Assembly: GCA_016788865.1 (NCBI GenBank)
Contig: JAEUSB010000017.1
Location: forward strand, 81,128-145,127
Source: Leptospirales bacterium
Lineage (GTDB): Bacteria > Spirochaetota > Leptospiria > Leptospirales > Leptonemataceae
DNA length: 64,000 nucleotides
Reading direction: 5' to 3'
Every line of letters begins with the position of its first letter. Positions within the stretch are counted from its first letter, which is position 1. Under the pieces are notes generated by a model, which saw nothing but the letters and a program-made list of their open reading frames with translations, did not search any database and had not been told where the DNA came from. This document shows positions 18,682 to 26,963 of the stretch, piece by piece. Position numbers and translations under genes: made by a program.

Positions 18682-18999
18682 ATGAAACTGAGACTTCTGT
18701 TCCTACTGGTCGGCATCACCTTTTCGACAACATTATTCGCGGGCAGACAGGATGTGAACGTGGTCAACTTGACCAGAAAATCCATTCACCACATCTACAT
18801 TTCCGCAGCAAAGGTGGACGATTGGGAGGAGGATATTCTGGGCAGCGACGTGCTTGATCCCGGTGAAACGGTTAAGGTTACATTTGAAAATGAGCACAAA
18901 GCGTGCGTCTGGGATTTTAAGGCAGTCGATACAGACGGAAAAGAGTATCTCTTGATGAATGTAAATCTCTGCCAGACCGGCACCATCAACATCAAGTAA
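18682..18999 (+). CDS. Small secreted protein of unknown function
   Basis: A 105-residue protein with a clear signal peptide (MKLRLLFLLVGITFSTTLFA, cleavage near residue 20). The mature part is all-beta in character: VVNLTRKSIHHIYIS, then DILGSDVLDPGETVKVTF and KACVWDFKAVDTDG. I have seen this asparagine-strand, LGxDxLxPG and CxWDxxA pattern in uncharacterised periplasmic proteins of many Gram-negative bacteria, but no function is known to me. Two cysteines (in ACVWD and NLCQTG) could form a disulfide. It stands alone between the acyltransferase and a convergent operon. Confidence 0.75.
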   Translation: MKLRLLFLLVGITFSTTLFAGRQDVNVVNLTRKSIHHIYISAAKVDDWEEDILGSDVLDPGETVKVTFENEHKACVWDFKAVDTDGKEYLLMNVNLCQTGTINIK

Positions 19000-19006
19000 T
19001 TACGGA

Positions 19007-19028
19007 GCCAATGGAGGAATCCATTGGC
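19007..19028. terminator. Hairpin between convergent genes
   Basis: GCCAATGG (19007-19014) and CCATTGGC (19021-19028) form an eight-base-pair perfect stem with loop AGGAAT. It sits just after the stop at 18999 and before the end of the minus-strand oxidoreductase. There is no U-run on either side, so it may stabilise transcript ends rather than act as a true intrinsic terminator. Confidence 0.4.
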
Positions 19029-19086
19029 ATGGTCTTCGCGGTGCGCTCCGAATTCTGGCTGCTTGCGGAATCAGTGAGCGATTTCT

Positions 19087-20217
19087 CTATTGAAAGAATG
19101 CAGAGAGTAAATCGCGCAGGCGAAGCCGCCCCATGTTAAACGAGAGGAGCGCCTGAAACAAACGAGTGCGCCGGGAAAGCAACAAAACGATCCAACGCGC
19201 CAGCCAGAATCTTTCGGACAGAAAAAGTAAAGCCCGCGTGGAAATCTTGTAGTTAAACGTTATCCGGCGATAATCGGCTGAATATCGGGCAAGGGCTGCC
19301 CGGGGAACAGGTTCTTTGGCCTGGTGCAGTACCGGCACAAGGCAGCGGAGAGCAAATGCCTGCTCAACAGCCAGACTGATCCCTTCTCCGGTGATGGCGT
19401 CAACGTAACCGGCTGCATCTCCAATCAAGACGCAACCGTCCGTAATAACATCGCTAGTCCGTTGTTCAAGGGGACCAACAGCGCGAATACTGGATGTTGT
19501 GTCCCCCCGAAGAAGGCTTTCTGGCAAATAGTCGCGAAGCGAATCGTACGAGTCGTCTCCCCCTGCGGGGCTAATCTTCTTACTATTCCAGAGGATTGCC
19601 TGGCCGGCCTCATTCCTGGCGACTGGCGTTATGTAGGCTTCGCAATTTTCGCCCAGGATTACCTGAACGTAGTCGGAAACATGATCTGTTCGAAAATGTT
19701 GCCTGATTCCCCAACGATGATGGGTGCGTCCCGCGAGTTGCAAGCCCGCAAGCCGGCGAATGCGGGAGTGAAGGCCATCTGCAGCGATGAGCAAGTTGGT
19801 GCGAATGTCTGCCGTTCGAAGTCGAACCTCTCCTGTAAATGGAAACGCAGGTAGCCAGTCCTCCCGATAAAACGTGACGCCCAGGTCGGATGCCACTTCG
19901 CACAATGCTTTGATAAGTACGGGACGTCGCAATCCCAGCCCGGGCCCTTCTAAGAAATCTGCAACGGCTTGCGTGTTTCCGGCAGTATAGGAGATTCCTT
20001 TGATCGGATAGCCCAGCTTACCTATTCTCTCGGTTACACCGAGTTCGGCAAGTAACGCAAGCCCGGAGGGCATGATTCCCTCGCCACAGGCTTTATCCAG
20101 CGGATCGGAGTGCTTTTCGATTAACGCAACCTCAAGCCCTTCGCGTCTCAGTACGATCGCCGCAGAGAGTCCTGCGGGACCGCCGCCAACTACAACTGCG
20201 TGGAAGAATCGATGCAT
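19087..20217 (-). CDS. FAD-dependent oxidoreductase, geranylgeranyl reductase-like, of type III PKS operon
   Basis: A 376-residue flavoprotein. The dinucleotide-binding motif VVGGGPAGLSAAIVLRREG is at the N-terminus, CGEGIMPSGLALL follows, and the second FAD motif is CVLIGDAAGYVDAITGEGIS. This is the architecture of the geranylgeranyl reductase/aromatic hydroxylase superfamily. As last gene of the type III PKS operon (five bases after the FAAL gene) it probably oxidises or reduces the polyketide lipid. The srs phenolic-lipid cluster of Streptomyces griseus also pairs a type III PKS and methyltransferase with an FAD hydroxylase (SrsC), an analogy rather than shown orthology. Confidence 0.85.
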   Translation of the reverse strand: MHRFFHAVVVGGGPAGLSAAIVLRREGLEVALIEKHSDPLDKACGEGIMPSGLALLAELGVTERIGKLGYPIKGISYTAGNTQAVADFLEGPGLGLRRPVLIKALCEVASDLGVTFYREDWLPAFPFTGEVRLRTADIRTNLLIAADGLHSRIRRLAGLQLAGRTHHRWGIRQHFRTDHVSDYVQVILGENCEAYITPVARNEAGQAILWNSKKISPAGGDDSYDSLRDYLPESLLRGDTTSSIRAVGPLEQRTSDVITDGCVLIGDAAGYVDAITGEGISLAVEQAFALRCLVPVLHQAKEPVPRAALARYSADYRRITFNYKISTRALLFLSERFWLARWIVLLLSRRTRLFQALLSFNMGRLRLRDLLSAFFQ

Positions 20218-20222
20218 GCTGG

Positions 20223-21857
20223 CTAGCTCGAGGCGATTGGCTTAAGCTCACCGGCCAGGAACATCCTGCGTGCTTCTGCTCGCTTGACTTTGCCGCTTGT
20301 GGTTCTGGGAATTGCACCACTTTCCAGGATCAGGACTGTTTCAGCAATGATCCCGGTCTTTGCCGCAACAGCCTCCCTGACAAGCATGGCCAGTTCCGGA
20401 GGTTTCTGCGCATCTGCCTTATCACGTTCAACCACGATTACAACGCCCTCTGTCTCCCTGGAAGTTTCATTGGCAAATGCCGCAGTCCTTTCGTGTCTGA
20501 GACCGGCGACACCCTCCGTTGCAAACTCAATGTAAGATGGGTCGTGGTTTCGTCCGTTAATGATGATCAAGTCTTTACTACGGCCGTACAGATATAGACT
20601 TCCGCGAAAGAAAAATCCAATGTCGCCCGTGTTCAACCACTCTGGTGCCGGGGGATCATCGAAATATCCACGCATGATCGAATCTCCGCGAAGAAATATC
20701 TCTCCCAGTAAGTTTTCGCCCCGGGTTTTGCCGGATGGATCGCGTATCTCGATTGTGAATCCCGGAAGTGCTGACCCGACCGTAACGATCTCCGTACCCT
20801 CTGGCTTTTCTACAGCATGGCCCCGGCCCAATTGGTCCGTATCAAAGGACGTTGACTGCGGTGCGACACCGGGATCGGAGAAGGCAACGGCCAGTGTTGC
20901 CTCTGCAAGGCCATAGACAGGAGTAAAGGTTGTGAAGTTGAATGAAGCCTTTTGGAAGCGCGCGTGAAAGTCCTTCAGGGTTCTGAGATGAACGGTCTCT
21001 GCGCCTACGAGTGCGATCTGCCAATTGGAAAGATCCAGCGTCGTAAGTTCGTCGTCGGTAACTCGTTCCGTGCACAGCTTCAATGCAAAATTTGGACAGG
21101 GACTGATGGTTGATTTGGTTTCGCTCAGGGCACGCAACCAGAGTCCGGGCCGGAGGACGAAATCCTCCGGTCTCAGAAACGTCCCATTGCCCTTTCCCAC
21201 TACTGCTGTAAACAATCCACCGATTAGCCCCATATCATGGTGCATTGGTAACCAGGAAAGACCGCTATGATTTGCCAGATCGCCCGGGAAGCGAGATAGA
21301 ATGGCATTCGTATTTGCCAGGAGATTGCCGTGGGTGAGCAGAATCGGTTTTGGATCGACCGTTGTTCCGCTTGAAAACTGAATCAATGCGGGTGTGCTAT
21401 GAGTGGCCTCGTGGATGTAAGTTTCAGGACTTTTGATCTCTGAGACCCCGACGAACGTGGTGCCAACGCTCGCAGAAACTTTTTGTAAGCTACCGAGGAT
21501 TGCGTCTTCTGCAATGACCAGTTCCGCACGCGCTCGTGTAAGCATGCGAGCGGTGGTGGCGCTATAATCGGAGCCCCGGCCCAGCCTGGGAGGCGCAAGA
21601 CAAAATGGAATACCTCCGGCAAGCAAGACACCGAATAACGTTTGAACAAAAGAATAGGAGGTGGAAAATATCAGGCCAACCGTATCCTGCGGTGAAATAC
21701 CGCGCTCGCGGATCGCAGCCGCCGCATGCGAAGCATCAACGAGTAACTGGCTATAAGGATAAACAGTAAGTTGTCCCTGACGATCGAAAAACTGGATGCC
21801 GCGGTCTGTCTCCGCCGCAAGCCGGAGCGCTTCCACCAGGCTTGATGCCGGATTCAA
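20223..21857 (-). CDS. Fatty acyl-AMP ligase (FAAL-type AMP-binding enzyme)
   Basis: A 544-residue adenylate-forming enzyme. The P-loop-like motif is LIQFSSGTTVDPKPILLTHG (about residues 155-175). The A5 region is VYGLAEATLAVAFSDPG, a sequence typical of FAALs. The hinge/C-domain has LNTGDIGFFFRGSLYLYGR and KDLIIINGRNHDPS. FAALs make acyl-adenylates from free fatty acids and load them onto an acyl carrier protein instead of CoA. The acp gene lies directly upstream and overlaps this gene by four bases, which strongly suggests they are partners feeding the type III PKS. Confidence 0.88.
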   Translation of the reverse strand: MNPASSLVEALRLAAETDRGIQFFDRQGQLTVYPYSQLLVDASHAAAAIRERGISPQDTVGLIFSTSYSFVQTLFGVLLAGGIPFCLAPPRLGRGSDYSATTARMLTRARAELVIAEDAILGSLQKVSASVGTTFVGVSEIKSPETYIHEATHSTPALIQFSSGTTVDPKPILLTHGNLLANTNAILSRFPGDLANHSGLSWLPMHHDMGLIGGLFTAVVGKGNGTFLRPEDFVLRPGLWLRALSETKSTISPCPNFALKLCTERVTDDELTTLDLSNWQIALVGAETVHLRTLKDFHARFQKASFNFTTFTPVYGLAEATLAVAFSDPGVAPQSTSFDTDQLGRGHAVEKPEGTEIVTVGSALPGFTIEIRDPSGKTRGENLLGEIFLRGDSIMRGYFDDPPAPEWLNTGDIGFFFRGSLYLYGRSKDLIIINGRNHDPSYIEFATEGVAGLRHERTAAFANETSRETEGVVIVVERDKADAQKPPELAMLVREAVAAKTGIIAETVLILESGAIPRTTSGKVKRAEARRMFLAGELKPIASS

Positions 21858-22111
21858 TTGCCCTTCTCTTTCAGCCGAATTGAAATCAGTTGGACAACGT
21901 CGGCGACTGTTCGTGGAGGTCTGTCGGGTTCATCTCCGAGGTTCATTCGATAGTGATTCTCGATTTCGAGCGCCATCGTCAACATTCCAACGGAATCCAA
22001 TCGCAGATCTTCCGCCAGTCTGTCGCTCAATTGAACCTTCTTCTCAACCCTGCAATTCTCGCTGAGGACTTTGCGCACAAGTTCAAGAATATCTTCGTTG
22101 GACTCAGCCAT
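21854..22111 (-). CDS. Acyl carrier protein of type III PKS operon
   Basis: An 85-residue ACP. The phosphopantetheine serine is in LAEDLRLDSVGMLTMALEIE (about Ser40), followed by the helix II glutamates; overall length and acidic helices fit a discrete carrier. It overlaps the methyltransferase end by eight bases and the FAAL start by four, so it is embedded in the operon. Start ATG is preceded by GAGGAAAAGG. Likely carries a fatty acyl starter made by the FAAL to the polyketide synthase. Confidence 0.9.
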   Translation of the reverse strand: MAESNEDILELVRKVLSENCRVEKKVQLSDRLAEDLRLDSVGMLTMALEIENHYRMNLGDEPDRPPRTVADVVQLISIRLKEKGN

Positions 22112-22613
22112 ACACAGCCTTTTCCTCGGCCTTGATTCTGAAGTAAAGGAAGCATGCGTTCAGAATGCTGAACACAATTGACGTCGCGAACGCCCCGTGT
22201 AGCAGGGGCACGCCAATGATCTCCAGGCAAACGCCCAGGTAATTGGGGTGCCTGATGTATCTGTAAAGCCCACCGCGAACAGGAGCTACAGGCCAGACGA
22301 TGATACGCACACTCCACCTTTCTTTCAGGGTAGTAATTGCATGGTAGCGCAACGCCTGCCCTGTAACCAGTAGAAAAATCCCGACAGTAAAAGAGTACCA
22401 GCTGAAAGTCGTCCACAGATAGACCTCAGCGACCATGGAAATAAACCACAGTGTGTGGATTGATGTCATCCAGGGAACCTGACCGGGGGCAACTTCACGC
22501 GCACCCTGGCGCAATGCGTTTGCGGTATTCTTCTTACTTAATCTGAGCTCAAGGACGCGCTGTAATGCCAGCAAACCGACCACGATAAAGAATACGATCT
22601 TCGAGACGTCCAT
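22104..22613 (-). CDS. Isoprenylcysteine carboxyl methyltransferase-family membrane protein
   Basis: A 169-residue polytopic membrane protein of the ICMT/YpbQ family. The SAM-binding C-terminal signature is visible as GGLYRYIRHPNYLGVCLEIIG (split here: RYIRHPNYLG at about 115-125). About five hydrophobic segments are present. In Bacillus subtilis (bpsAB/ypbQ) and Streptomyces (srsB), genes of this family sit next to type III PKS genes and methylate the alkylpyrone or alkylresorcinol product. The same order here, two bases after the PKS stop, suggests the same role. Confidence 0.88.
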   Translation of the reverse strand: MDVSKIVFFIVVGLLALQRVLELRLSKKNTANALRQGAREVAPGQVPWMTSIHTLWFISMVAEVYLWTTFSWYSFTVGIFLLVTGQALRYHAITTLKERWSVRIIVWPVAPVRGGLYRYIRHPNYLGVCLEIIGVPLLHGAFATSIVFSILNACFLYFRIKAEEKAVYG

Positions 22614-22615
22614 TA

Positions 22616-23701
22616 TTACCAGCGGATTAGAATCAATTCGGACGCAAATGCCGGTCCCATTGCAATCAGCAGACCTAAACTGCCTGGCGGCGGATGGGTT
22701 GCCAGCGTCTCCTTCAAAATAAAAAGCACCGAAGCCGAGGAAAGGTTACCGTATTTCAGGAGACTTTCATTCGAAAGGCGAAGCGTTCCAGGCTTTAGCC
22801 CCAATCCTTCTTCCATTCCTGTTATCACTTTCGGCCCACCAGGGTGCGCGATCCAAACGGAAATGTCGTCCAGCGTCAGTCCTTCCTCCTTGAGGAAGTC
22901 GACCACGCCCGGCTTCAAGTGTTCCCGCGCAAATTCCGGAACACCCGGATCCAGTACAACCTTAAAGCCGGTTTCGCCAATATCCCAGCCCATCACATGC
23001 TCGGTGTTTGGAAAGAAGACGCTCCGATTCGCCAGAATCTGGGGGCCTGGCAACGTTTCTCGCCGTAGGTTCTCTTCCCCGAGCAACAAGACGGCAGCGG
23101 CACCATCGCCAAAAAGACCGCTGGAGACAATGTTTGCGATCGAAAGGTCTTCCCGCTGCAATGTTAGCGAGCAGAGCTCCACGGAAACAAACAGTACCGA
23201 ATCCTTAGGATGGCCGCGCAAGTAATCAGCTGCCCTGGAAATCCCTGCGGCCCCACCCATGCAGCCCAGTCCAAAAATCGGTGTCCGCTTCAGCGAGGGG
23301 GCGAACGGTATCCGGTTCATTAGTCTTGCATCAAGCGAAGGGACGGCCAGCCCCGTTACACTTGTGCTGATCATTGCAGAAATCTGCTCCGCCGGAAAAT
23401 CGTTTCTCTTAAGCAGGTCGCGGATAAGACGCTCAGATATCTCAAGGGCCGCAGAGATGTATGCGTCGTTTGACTGGCTGAAATTCTTGAGCTTCTGGTA
23501 TGACTCGATCGGGAGCGCCAGGTGCCGGCTACCCACCATCACGTTTCGATGAAATTGTTCAATGCGATCAACGTTGAAATACTTTTCTGCCCAGAGGTTT
23601 CGGAACTCGGAAATGAGCTGGTCCTGAGTATACTCATACGGCGGAAGAGCTGTCTGCGTTGCGGCAATCGTACTGACGTTCTTATAAACGTTAGCCGACA
23701 T
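22616..23701 (-). CDS. Type III polyketide synthase (chalcone/stilbene synthase family)
   Basis: A 361-residue thiolase-fold ketosynthase. The catalytic triad is visible: Cys147 in PIFGLGCMGGAAG, His286 in WIAHPGGPKVI, and Asn319 in LLKYGNLSSAS. Family members condense malonyl-CoA units onto an acyl starter and cyclise to alkylpyrones or alkylresorcinols. It is the first gene of a tight minus-strand operon with a methyltransferase, ACP, FAAL and FAD enzyme. The dedicated FAAL/ACP suggests a fatty acyl starter delivered on ACP, as opposed to the usual CoA. Product unknown. Confidence 0.95.
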   Translation of the reverse strand: MSANVYKNVSTIAATQTALPPYEYTQDQLISEFRNLWAEKYFNVDRIEQFHRNVMVGSRHLALPIESYQKLKNFSQSNDAYISAALEISERLIRDLLKRNDFPAEQISAMISTSVTGLAVPSLDARLMNRIPFAPSLKRTPIFGLGCMGGAAGISRAADYLRGHPKDSVLFVSVELCSLTLQREDLSIANIVSSGLFGDGAAAVLLLGEENLRRETLPGPQILANRSVFFPNTEHVMGWDIGETGFKVVLDPGVPEFAREHLKPGVVDFLKEEGLTLDDISVWIAHPGGPKVITGMEEGLGLKPGTLRLSNESLLKYGNLSSASVLFILKETLATHPPPGSLGLLIAMGPAFASELILIRW

Positions 23702-23752
23702 TCAGATTGTTTTCCACATGAGTGTTGGTGCTTGTTCTTCCCGGAGGTTGCA

Positions 23753-24265
23753 TTATTCTTTCATCTGCAGTTTCCGCAGCTTTGGGCGGATAACAACCTG
23801 ACAATAACCCGCTGTGCGATTGTCGTTATAGTAATTCTGATGGTAGTCTTCTGCCGGATAGTATTTGGTCAATGGCACAATTTCTGTAACGATGGGATCT
23901 GAAAGCTCAGTCTGAGCTTTTTCGCGAGACTTTATGGCCGTTGCTTTCTGTTTGTCATCGTGAAAGAAGATTGCGGAGCGATATTGCGTGCCCGTGTCTG
24001 CTCCCTGGCGATTCAAGGTTGTTGGATCATGGCATGCCCAGAATGTTTCAAGCAGAGTCTCAAATGAGACAACAGCCGGATCGAACTCGATTTGAACGAC
24101 CTCTGCGTGACCTGTGGTCCCTGCACAAACGTCCCGGTAGGTAGGATTTTCTGTTCTGCCACCGGTGTAACCGGATTCTACCCGACTTACTCCGGGTATA
24201 CGCTGGAAGACTGCTTCAAGACACCAGAAACATCCGCCACCAAGTGTAGCCTTTTCACTTGCCAT
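23753..24265 (-). CDS. msrA: Peptide methionine sulfoxide reductase MsrA
   Basis: A 170-residue enzyme that reduces the S-form of methionine sulfoxide in proteins. The catalytic motif TLGGGCFWCLEAVFQRIPGV starts at about residue 8, with the GCFWC cysteine as nucleophile. GYTGGRTENPTYRDVCAGTTGHAE follows (conserved GYxGG and GHAE, quoted here in parts) and YHQNYY is near the C-terminus. No signal peptide, so cytoplasmic. It lies 51 bases upstream of the PKS operon on the same strand and might share transcription, although the functions are unrelated. Confidence 0.96.
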   Translation of the reverse strand: MASEKATLGGGCFWCLEAVFQRIPGVSRVESGYTGGRTENPTYRDVCAGTTGHAEVVQIEFDPAVVSFETLLETFWACHDPTTLNRQGADTGTQYRSAIFFHDDKQKATAIKSREKAQTELSDPIVTEIVPLTKYYPAEDYHQNYYNDNRTAGYCQVVIRPKLRKLQMKE

Positions 24266-24453
24266 ATAGGAAAGATAGCATCGTGCGCGAGAAAGTCAAT
24301 CCGAAAGGGGAGAAGTATGCAGCCGAGGAATGAACGGTGTTTAGAGGGAATGGACGCCTTGTCGTCTAACTGTGCGTGAGACACGATCGCATTTGAGTAT
24401 TTTGGATGGACTTGACTTGATGACGATTGATGTGAGTAAGGGCCGGGGAACGA

Positions 24454-25158
24454 TCAAAATCCCATTTTCTTGATTTCGCGAATGAGTTCATGAATCTGCT
24501 GAAGACGATTCAAGCAGCGGCCCGTTAGAGAAGGGTGACGATTCATTCCGTCGCGAAAAAGCACCTGGACCTGCGTAAGTCCAAAAACGTAGTCCCGCGC
24601 CCATTGGCGTCGCGCGCGCTTCTTCTGTGCATCGAACTTCTGTACAACTTCGCGGAGGGCTGCTTCTGCCCGTTCATACACCTCGCGGGCTTTGCCGTTT
24701 GTAATACCGTCCGTGCGATTTTGCCACTTTACTTCACGGATGGGAACGTCTCTACCGTAGATCTCGGTCTCTTCCCCTTCTTCAAGGACGCTGCGATGCA
24801 GTGCGTCCCAGAAGTTTTCAACCGATCCAGCCAGGTCCACATTGTCAAAAACCGATTCAAAGATCCGGCGTCCTGCCTCGCGACCTGCTCTGTAGGTTGT
24901 GGCCTGCTCATGATATCGAACGTTAAAGCCTGGAGGACGCGGTGGTTCTGGTCGCGAGGATCGAATGGGCACTTCCTCGCGCGGTGGGCCTGAATAGCCT
25001 TTCTGAATCCCTTTGTACGCTTCGATTAGCTTGCGTGCGCGCTCGCCATCGCCGGGAACACGGTCCGGATGACATTGCTTGATTCTGGCGCGGAAGGCGT
25101 TCTTGACCTGCTCGGCGCTTGATCCGGGGGCTACGCCGAGTAAACTATAGTATTCCAT
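24454..25158 (-). CDS. J-domain protein
   Basis: A 234-residue protein with an N-terminal J domain (residues 1-65): YYSLLGVAPGSSAEQVK, then IKQCHPDRVPGDGERA with the essential HPD. The rest has no Gly/Phe or zinc-finger region, so it is a class C co-chaperone. The C-terminal 100 residues are basic and helical, with REVVQKFDAQKKRARRQWAR, and would recruit an unknown client. It is the last gene of a trio with a YqjE-like and a YqjD-like membrane protein (gaps of 3-4 bases). Confidence 0.85.
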   Translation of the reverse strand: MEYYSLLGVAPGSSAEQVKNAFRARIKQCHPDRVPGDGERARKLIEAYKGIQKGYSGPPREEVPIRSSRPEPPRPPGFNVRYHEQATTYRAGREAGRRIFESVFDNVDLAGSVENFWDALHRSVLEEGEETEIYGRDVPIREVKWQNRTDGITNGKAREVYERAEAALREVVQKFDAQKKRARRQWARDYVFGLTQVQVLFRDGMNRHPSLTGRCLNRLQQIHELIREIKKMGF

Positions 25159-25161
25159 ACG

Positions 25162-25563
25162 TCAGTCCTGGATCCGGAGCTCTCCATCTTTCCTTTCAAC
25201 TTCGACGGATTCTGCGAAATTCGAAAGAGCCCTCATGATCAGAAAGATAGCACCCGTGGCAGATACCATGAACATTAAAACGAGTGCCAGGAGCTGGCTT
25301 CCCGTAAGGAGCTTCAGTCCGACGTACAAGCTGCTCAGCATAAAGATGAAACTTGCGGCGCAGAATACGATTCCTGCAGCGAGGAAAACCAGCCCGCTCA
25401 GGAAGAGGCCGGACCTTCGACTCCACTCCGATCGGAGGCGGCTTAGAAAATCGGAGAGCAGACCTGACCACCAGCCTGAAGCTTTCTGAGGCTGCTGCTC
25501 CGCCTTTCTCTGGACGGGTTTGCGATGGCGCAAACGCCCGAGCGCCGGATAGGGACGCGACAT
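25162..25563 (-). CDS. Holin-X/YqjE-like two-helix membrane protein
   Basis: A 133-residue protein with a basic N-terminus and two hydrophobic helices (about residues 55-80 and 88-110). The spacing and size fit the Phage_holin_3_6 (Putative Holin-X/YqjE) family. The companion gene upstream looks like YqjD; in Escherichia coli yqjD and yqjE are likewise neighbours. Function is not known; the 'holin' name is historical and no phage genes are nearby. Confidence 0.65.
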   Translation of the reverse strand: MSRPYPALGRLRHRKPVQRKAEQQPQKASGWWSGLLSDFLSRLRSEWSRRSGLFLSGLVFLAAGIVFCAASFIFMLSSLYVGLKLLTGSQLLALVLMFMVSATGAIFLIMRALSNFAESVEVERKDGELRIQD

Positions 25564-25567
25564 CGAG

Positions 25568-25834
25568 TTAGTCGCGGCCGCGTTTTGTTATTCTGCCGAA
25601 AAGGAAGCCAAGCCCAATTCCCGATAGGATTGCGATAACTGCTGCGCGCTGTGGATTTTCTTTGATGTACAGGCCAACGGAATCTAGAAGCTCGCGTGCA
25701 CCTTCCTGGTACGCAGCCGTGCTCTCATTGAGACGATTCAGCCCTTCCTTTGCCTTTCCGGCAATCTGGCCCGCCTGTTCCCTCAATTGATCCAACCTTG
25801 CGGATCCCTTTTCTGATTTTTCTTCGCCATTCAT
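25568..25834 (-). CDS. YqjD/ElaB-like (DUF883-type) membrane-anchored protein
   Basis: An 88-residue protein: a charged, helical N-terminal region (QAGQIAGKAKEGLNRLN), then a single C-terminal hydrophobic segment, AVIAILSGIGLGFLFGRIT, ending in a short basic tail. This is the arrangement of the ElaB/YqjD family, whose E. coli members associate with ribosomes and the inner membrane. Start ATG is preceded by GAGGAGC. First gene of the trio. Confidence 0.7.
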   Translation of the reverse strand: MNGEEKSEKGSARLDQLREQAGQIAGKAKEGLNRLNESTAAYQEGARELLDSVGLYIKENPQRAAVIAILSGIGLGFLFGRITKRGRD

Positions 25835-25911
25835 ATCATGCTCCTCGCAACGCGAATCCGGGTTCGCTCCGGTCCAGAATGCGCGGTTTTACAAGGCTGT
25901 AAAGCACAGAT

Positions 25912-26841
25912 TCAAGCGACAACAGGAATGGACGAAGGCACTACTTTGAAGTGAAATTCATGCGTGCGTAGATGATCCATATTGCGGATTTCACCGTCGA
26001 TTTCCTGCGAAACCGTGCGTTCTGGAATCGCGATGATTTCTGTTGCCTGGAACTCCTGCACACCGGTCATGCTTGCTACCTGGCCGCTGTAAATCTTGTG
26101 CGATTCAGTGATCAGTTTTATCTTTGGGACATTGGAAACAAGGACGAGGTCAAGCAGTCCGTCCTCAATACTGGATTTGGGCGCCCAGCGCATTCCCCCT
26201 CCATTGAACTCCGCATTGCACACAAAGAAGTTCACCAGGCCTGTCTGAATTTCCTTTGTGGATCCGTCCGCACCCTTGAGTATGAACTTGCAGGCCGGCG
26301 GTGAATACTTAAATAGCGTGGTGAGCGAGTGGTAGAAGTAAGCCGGCATGCCCGCTTGAAAGGAGGACGCTTTCATTTGCCTATTCACATCTCCTCCCAG
26401 ACCGATGGACGTAATGTTAATGAAATAATGTGGTTCCAGTCCCCGCTCCAGGGTCGTCAACCCGCAGTCGACCATGCGAAACTTGTTTTCCGCAAGTGCC
26501 GCGGTATACTCCGGATTCATTTTCAGCAGGGTTTTATAGAAATCCCCACCGGTTCCAAGGTTAATCACGCCAAGTGGAACATCCGTCCGAATGGGCTTCT
26601 GATCATGAAAGTAACCGTTCACACCCTCGTTGATCGAGCCGTCTCCGCCTGCCATGAGGATCTGATCGTACTGGTGGTGCTGAAGGGCAGCCTGGACGCG
26701 TGCGGTCGCATCCCGAGGCGCCGTAGTCTGATAAATGTCAAATGCACCCAGAAGCTTGTTGAGTTCCGGTTTGAGGCGATTAAATGCTTTCAGTGAGGCC
26801 CCATTCTTACTCTGTGGATTCAAAATGACGAGTCTACGCAT
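25912..26841 (-). CDS. Diacylglycerol kinase-family lipid kinase
   Basis: A 309-residue YegS/BmrU-type kinase. The N-terminus has VILNPQSKNGASLKAFNRL, and the ATP/Mg motif is ILMAGGDGSINEGVNG (about residues 60-75, the GGDGS signature), followed by LGVINLGTGGDFYKTL, where the common GTxNDF is GTGGDF. The substrate is a lipid with a free hydroxyl (diacylglycerol, sphingosine or similar); I cannot say which. It follows the YqjD-like trio in the same direction but is separated by 77 bases. Confidence 0.86.
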   Translation of the reverse strand: MRRLVILNPQSKNGASLKAFNRLKPELNKLLGAFDIYQTTAPRDATARVQAALQHHQYDQILMAGGDGSINEGVNGYFHDQKPIRTDVPLGVINLGTGGDFYKTLLKMNPEYTAALAENKFRMVDCGLTTLERGLEPHYFINITSIGLGGDVNRQMKASSFQAGMPAYFYHSLTTLFKYSPPACKFILKGADGSTKEIQTGLVNFFVCNAEFNGGGMRWAPKSSIEDGLLDLVLVSNVPKIKLITESHKIYSGQVASMTGVQEFQATEIIAIPERTVSQEIDGEIRNMDHLRTHEFHFKVVPSSIPVVA

Positions 26842-26963
26842 TCTTCCAGTAGGACAGGGGAGCTTGAAAAAAGTCCAGCAAATTAGGGCGCGGTGCGGCT
26901 TTTTCGGACTTTACACCCCACGTTAGCCGCGCATTTCTTACGGGCGTGCGTGGCAAAATCCAT

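Noticed and set aside
25162..25563. Phage holin call for the two-helix membrane protein
   Set aside because: The family name is historical; neighbours are YqjD-like and J-domain genes and no lysis genes are present.
26842..26945. AAGTCC..GGACTT followed by six T on the minus strand upstream of the lipid kinase, as a possible attenuator
   Set aside because: Only six base pairs enclosing a 33-base loop; too weak to call.
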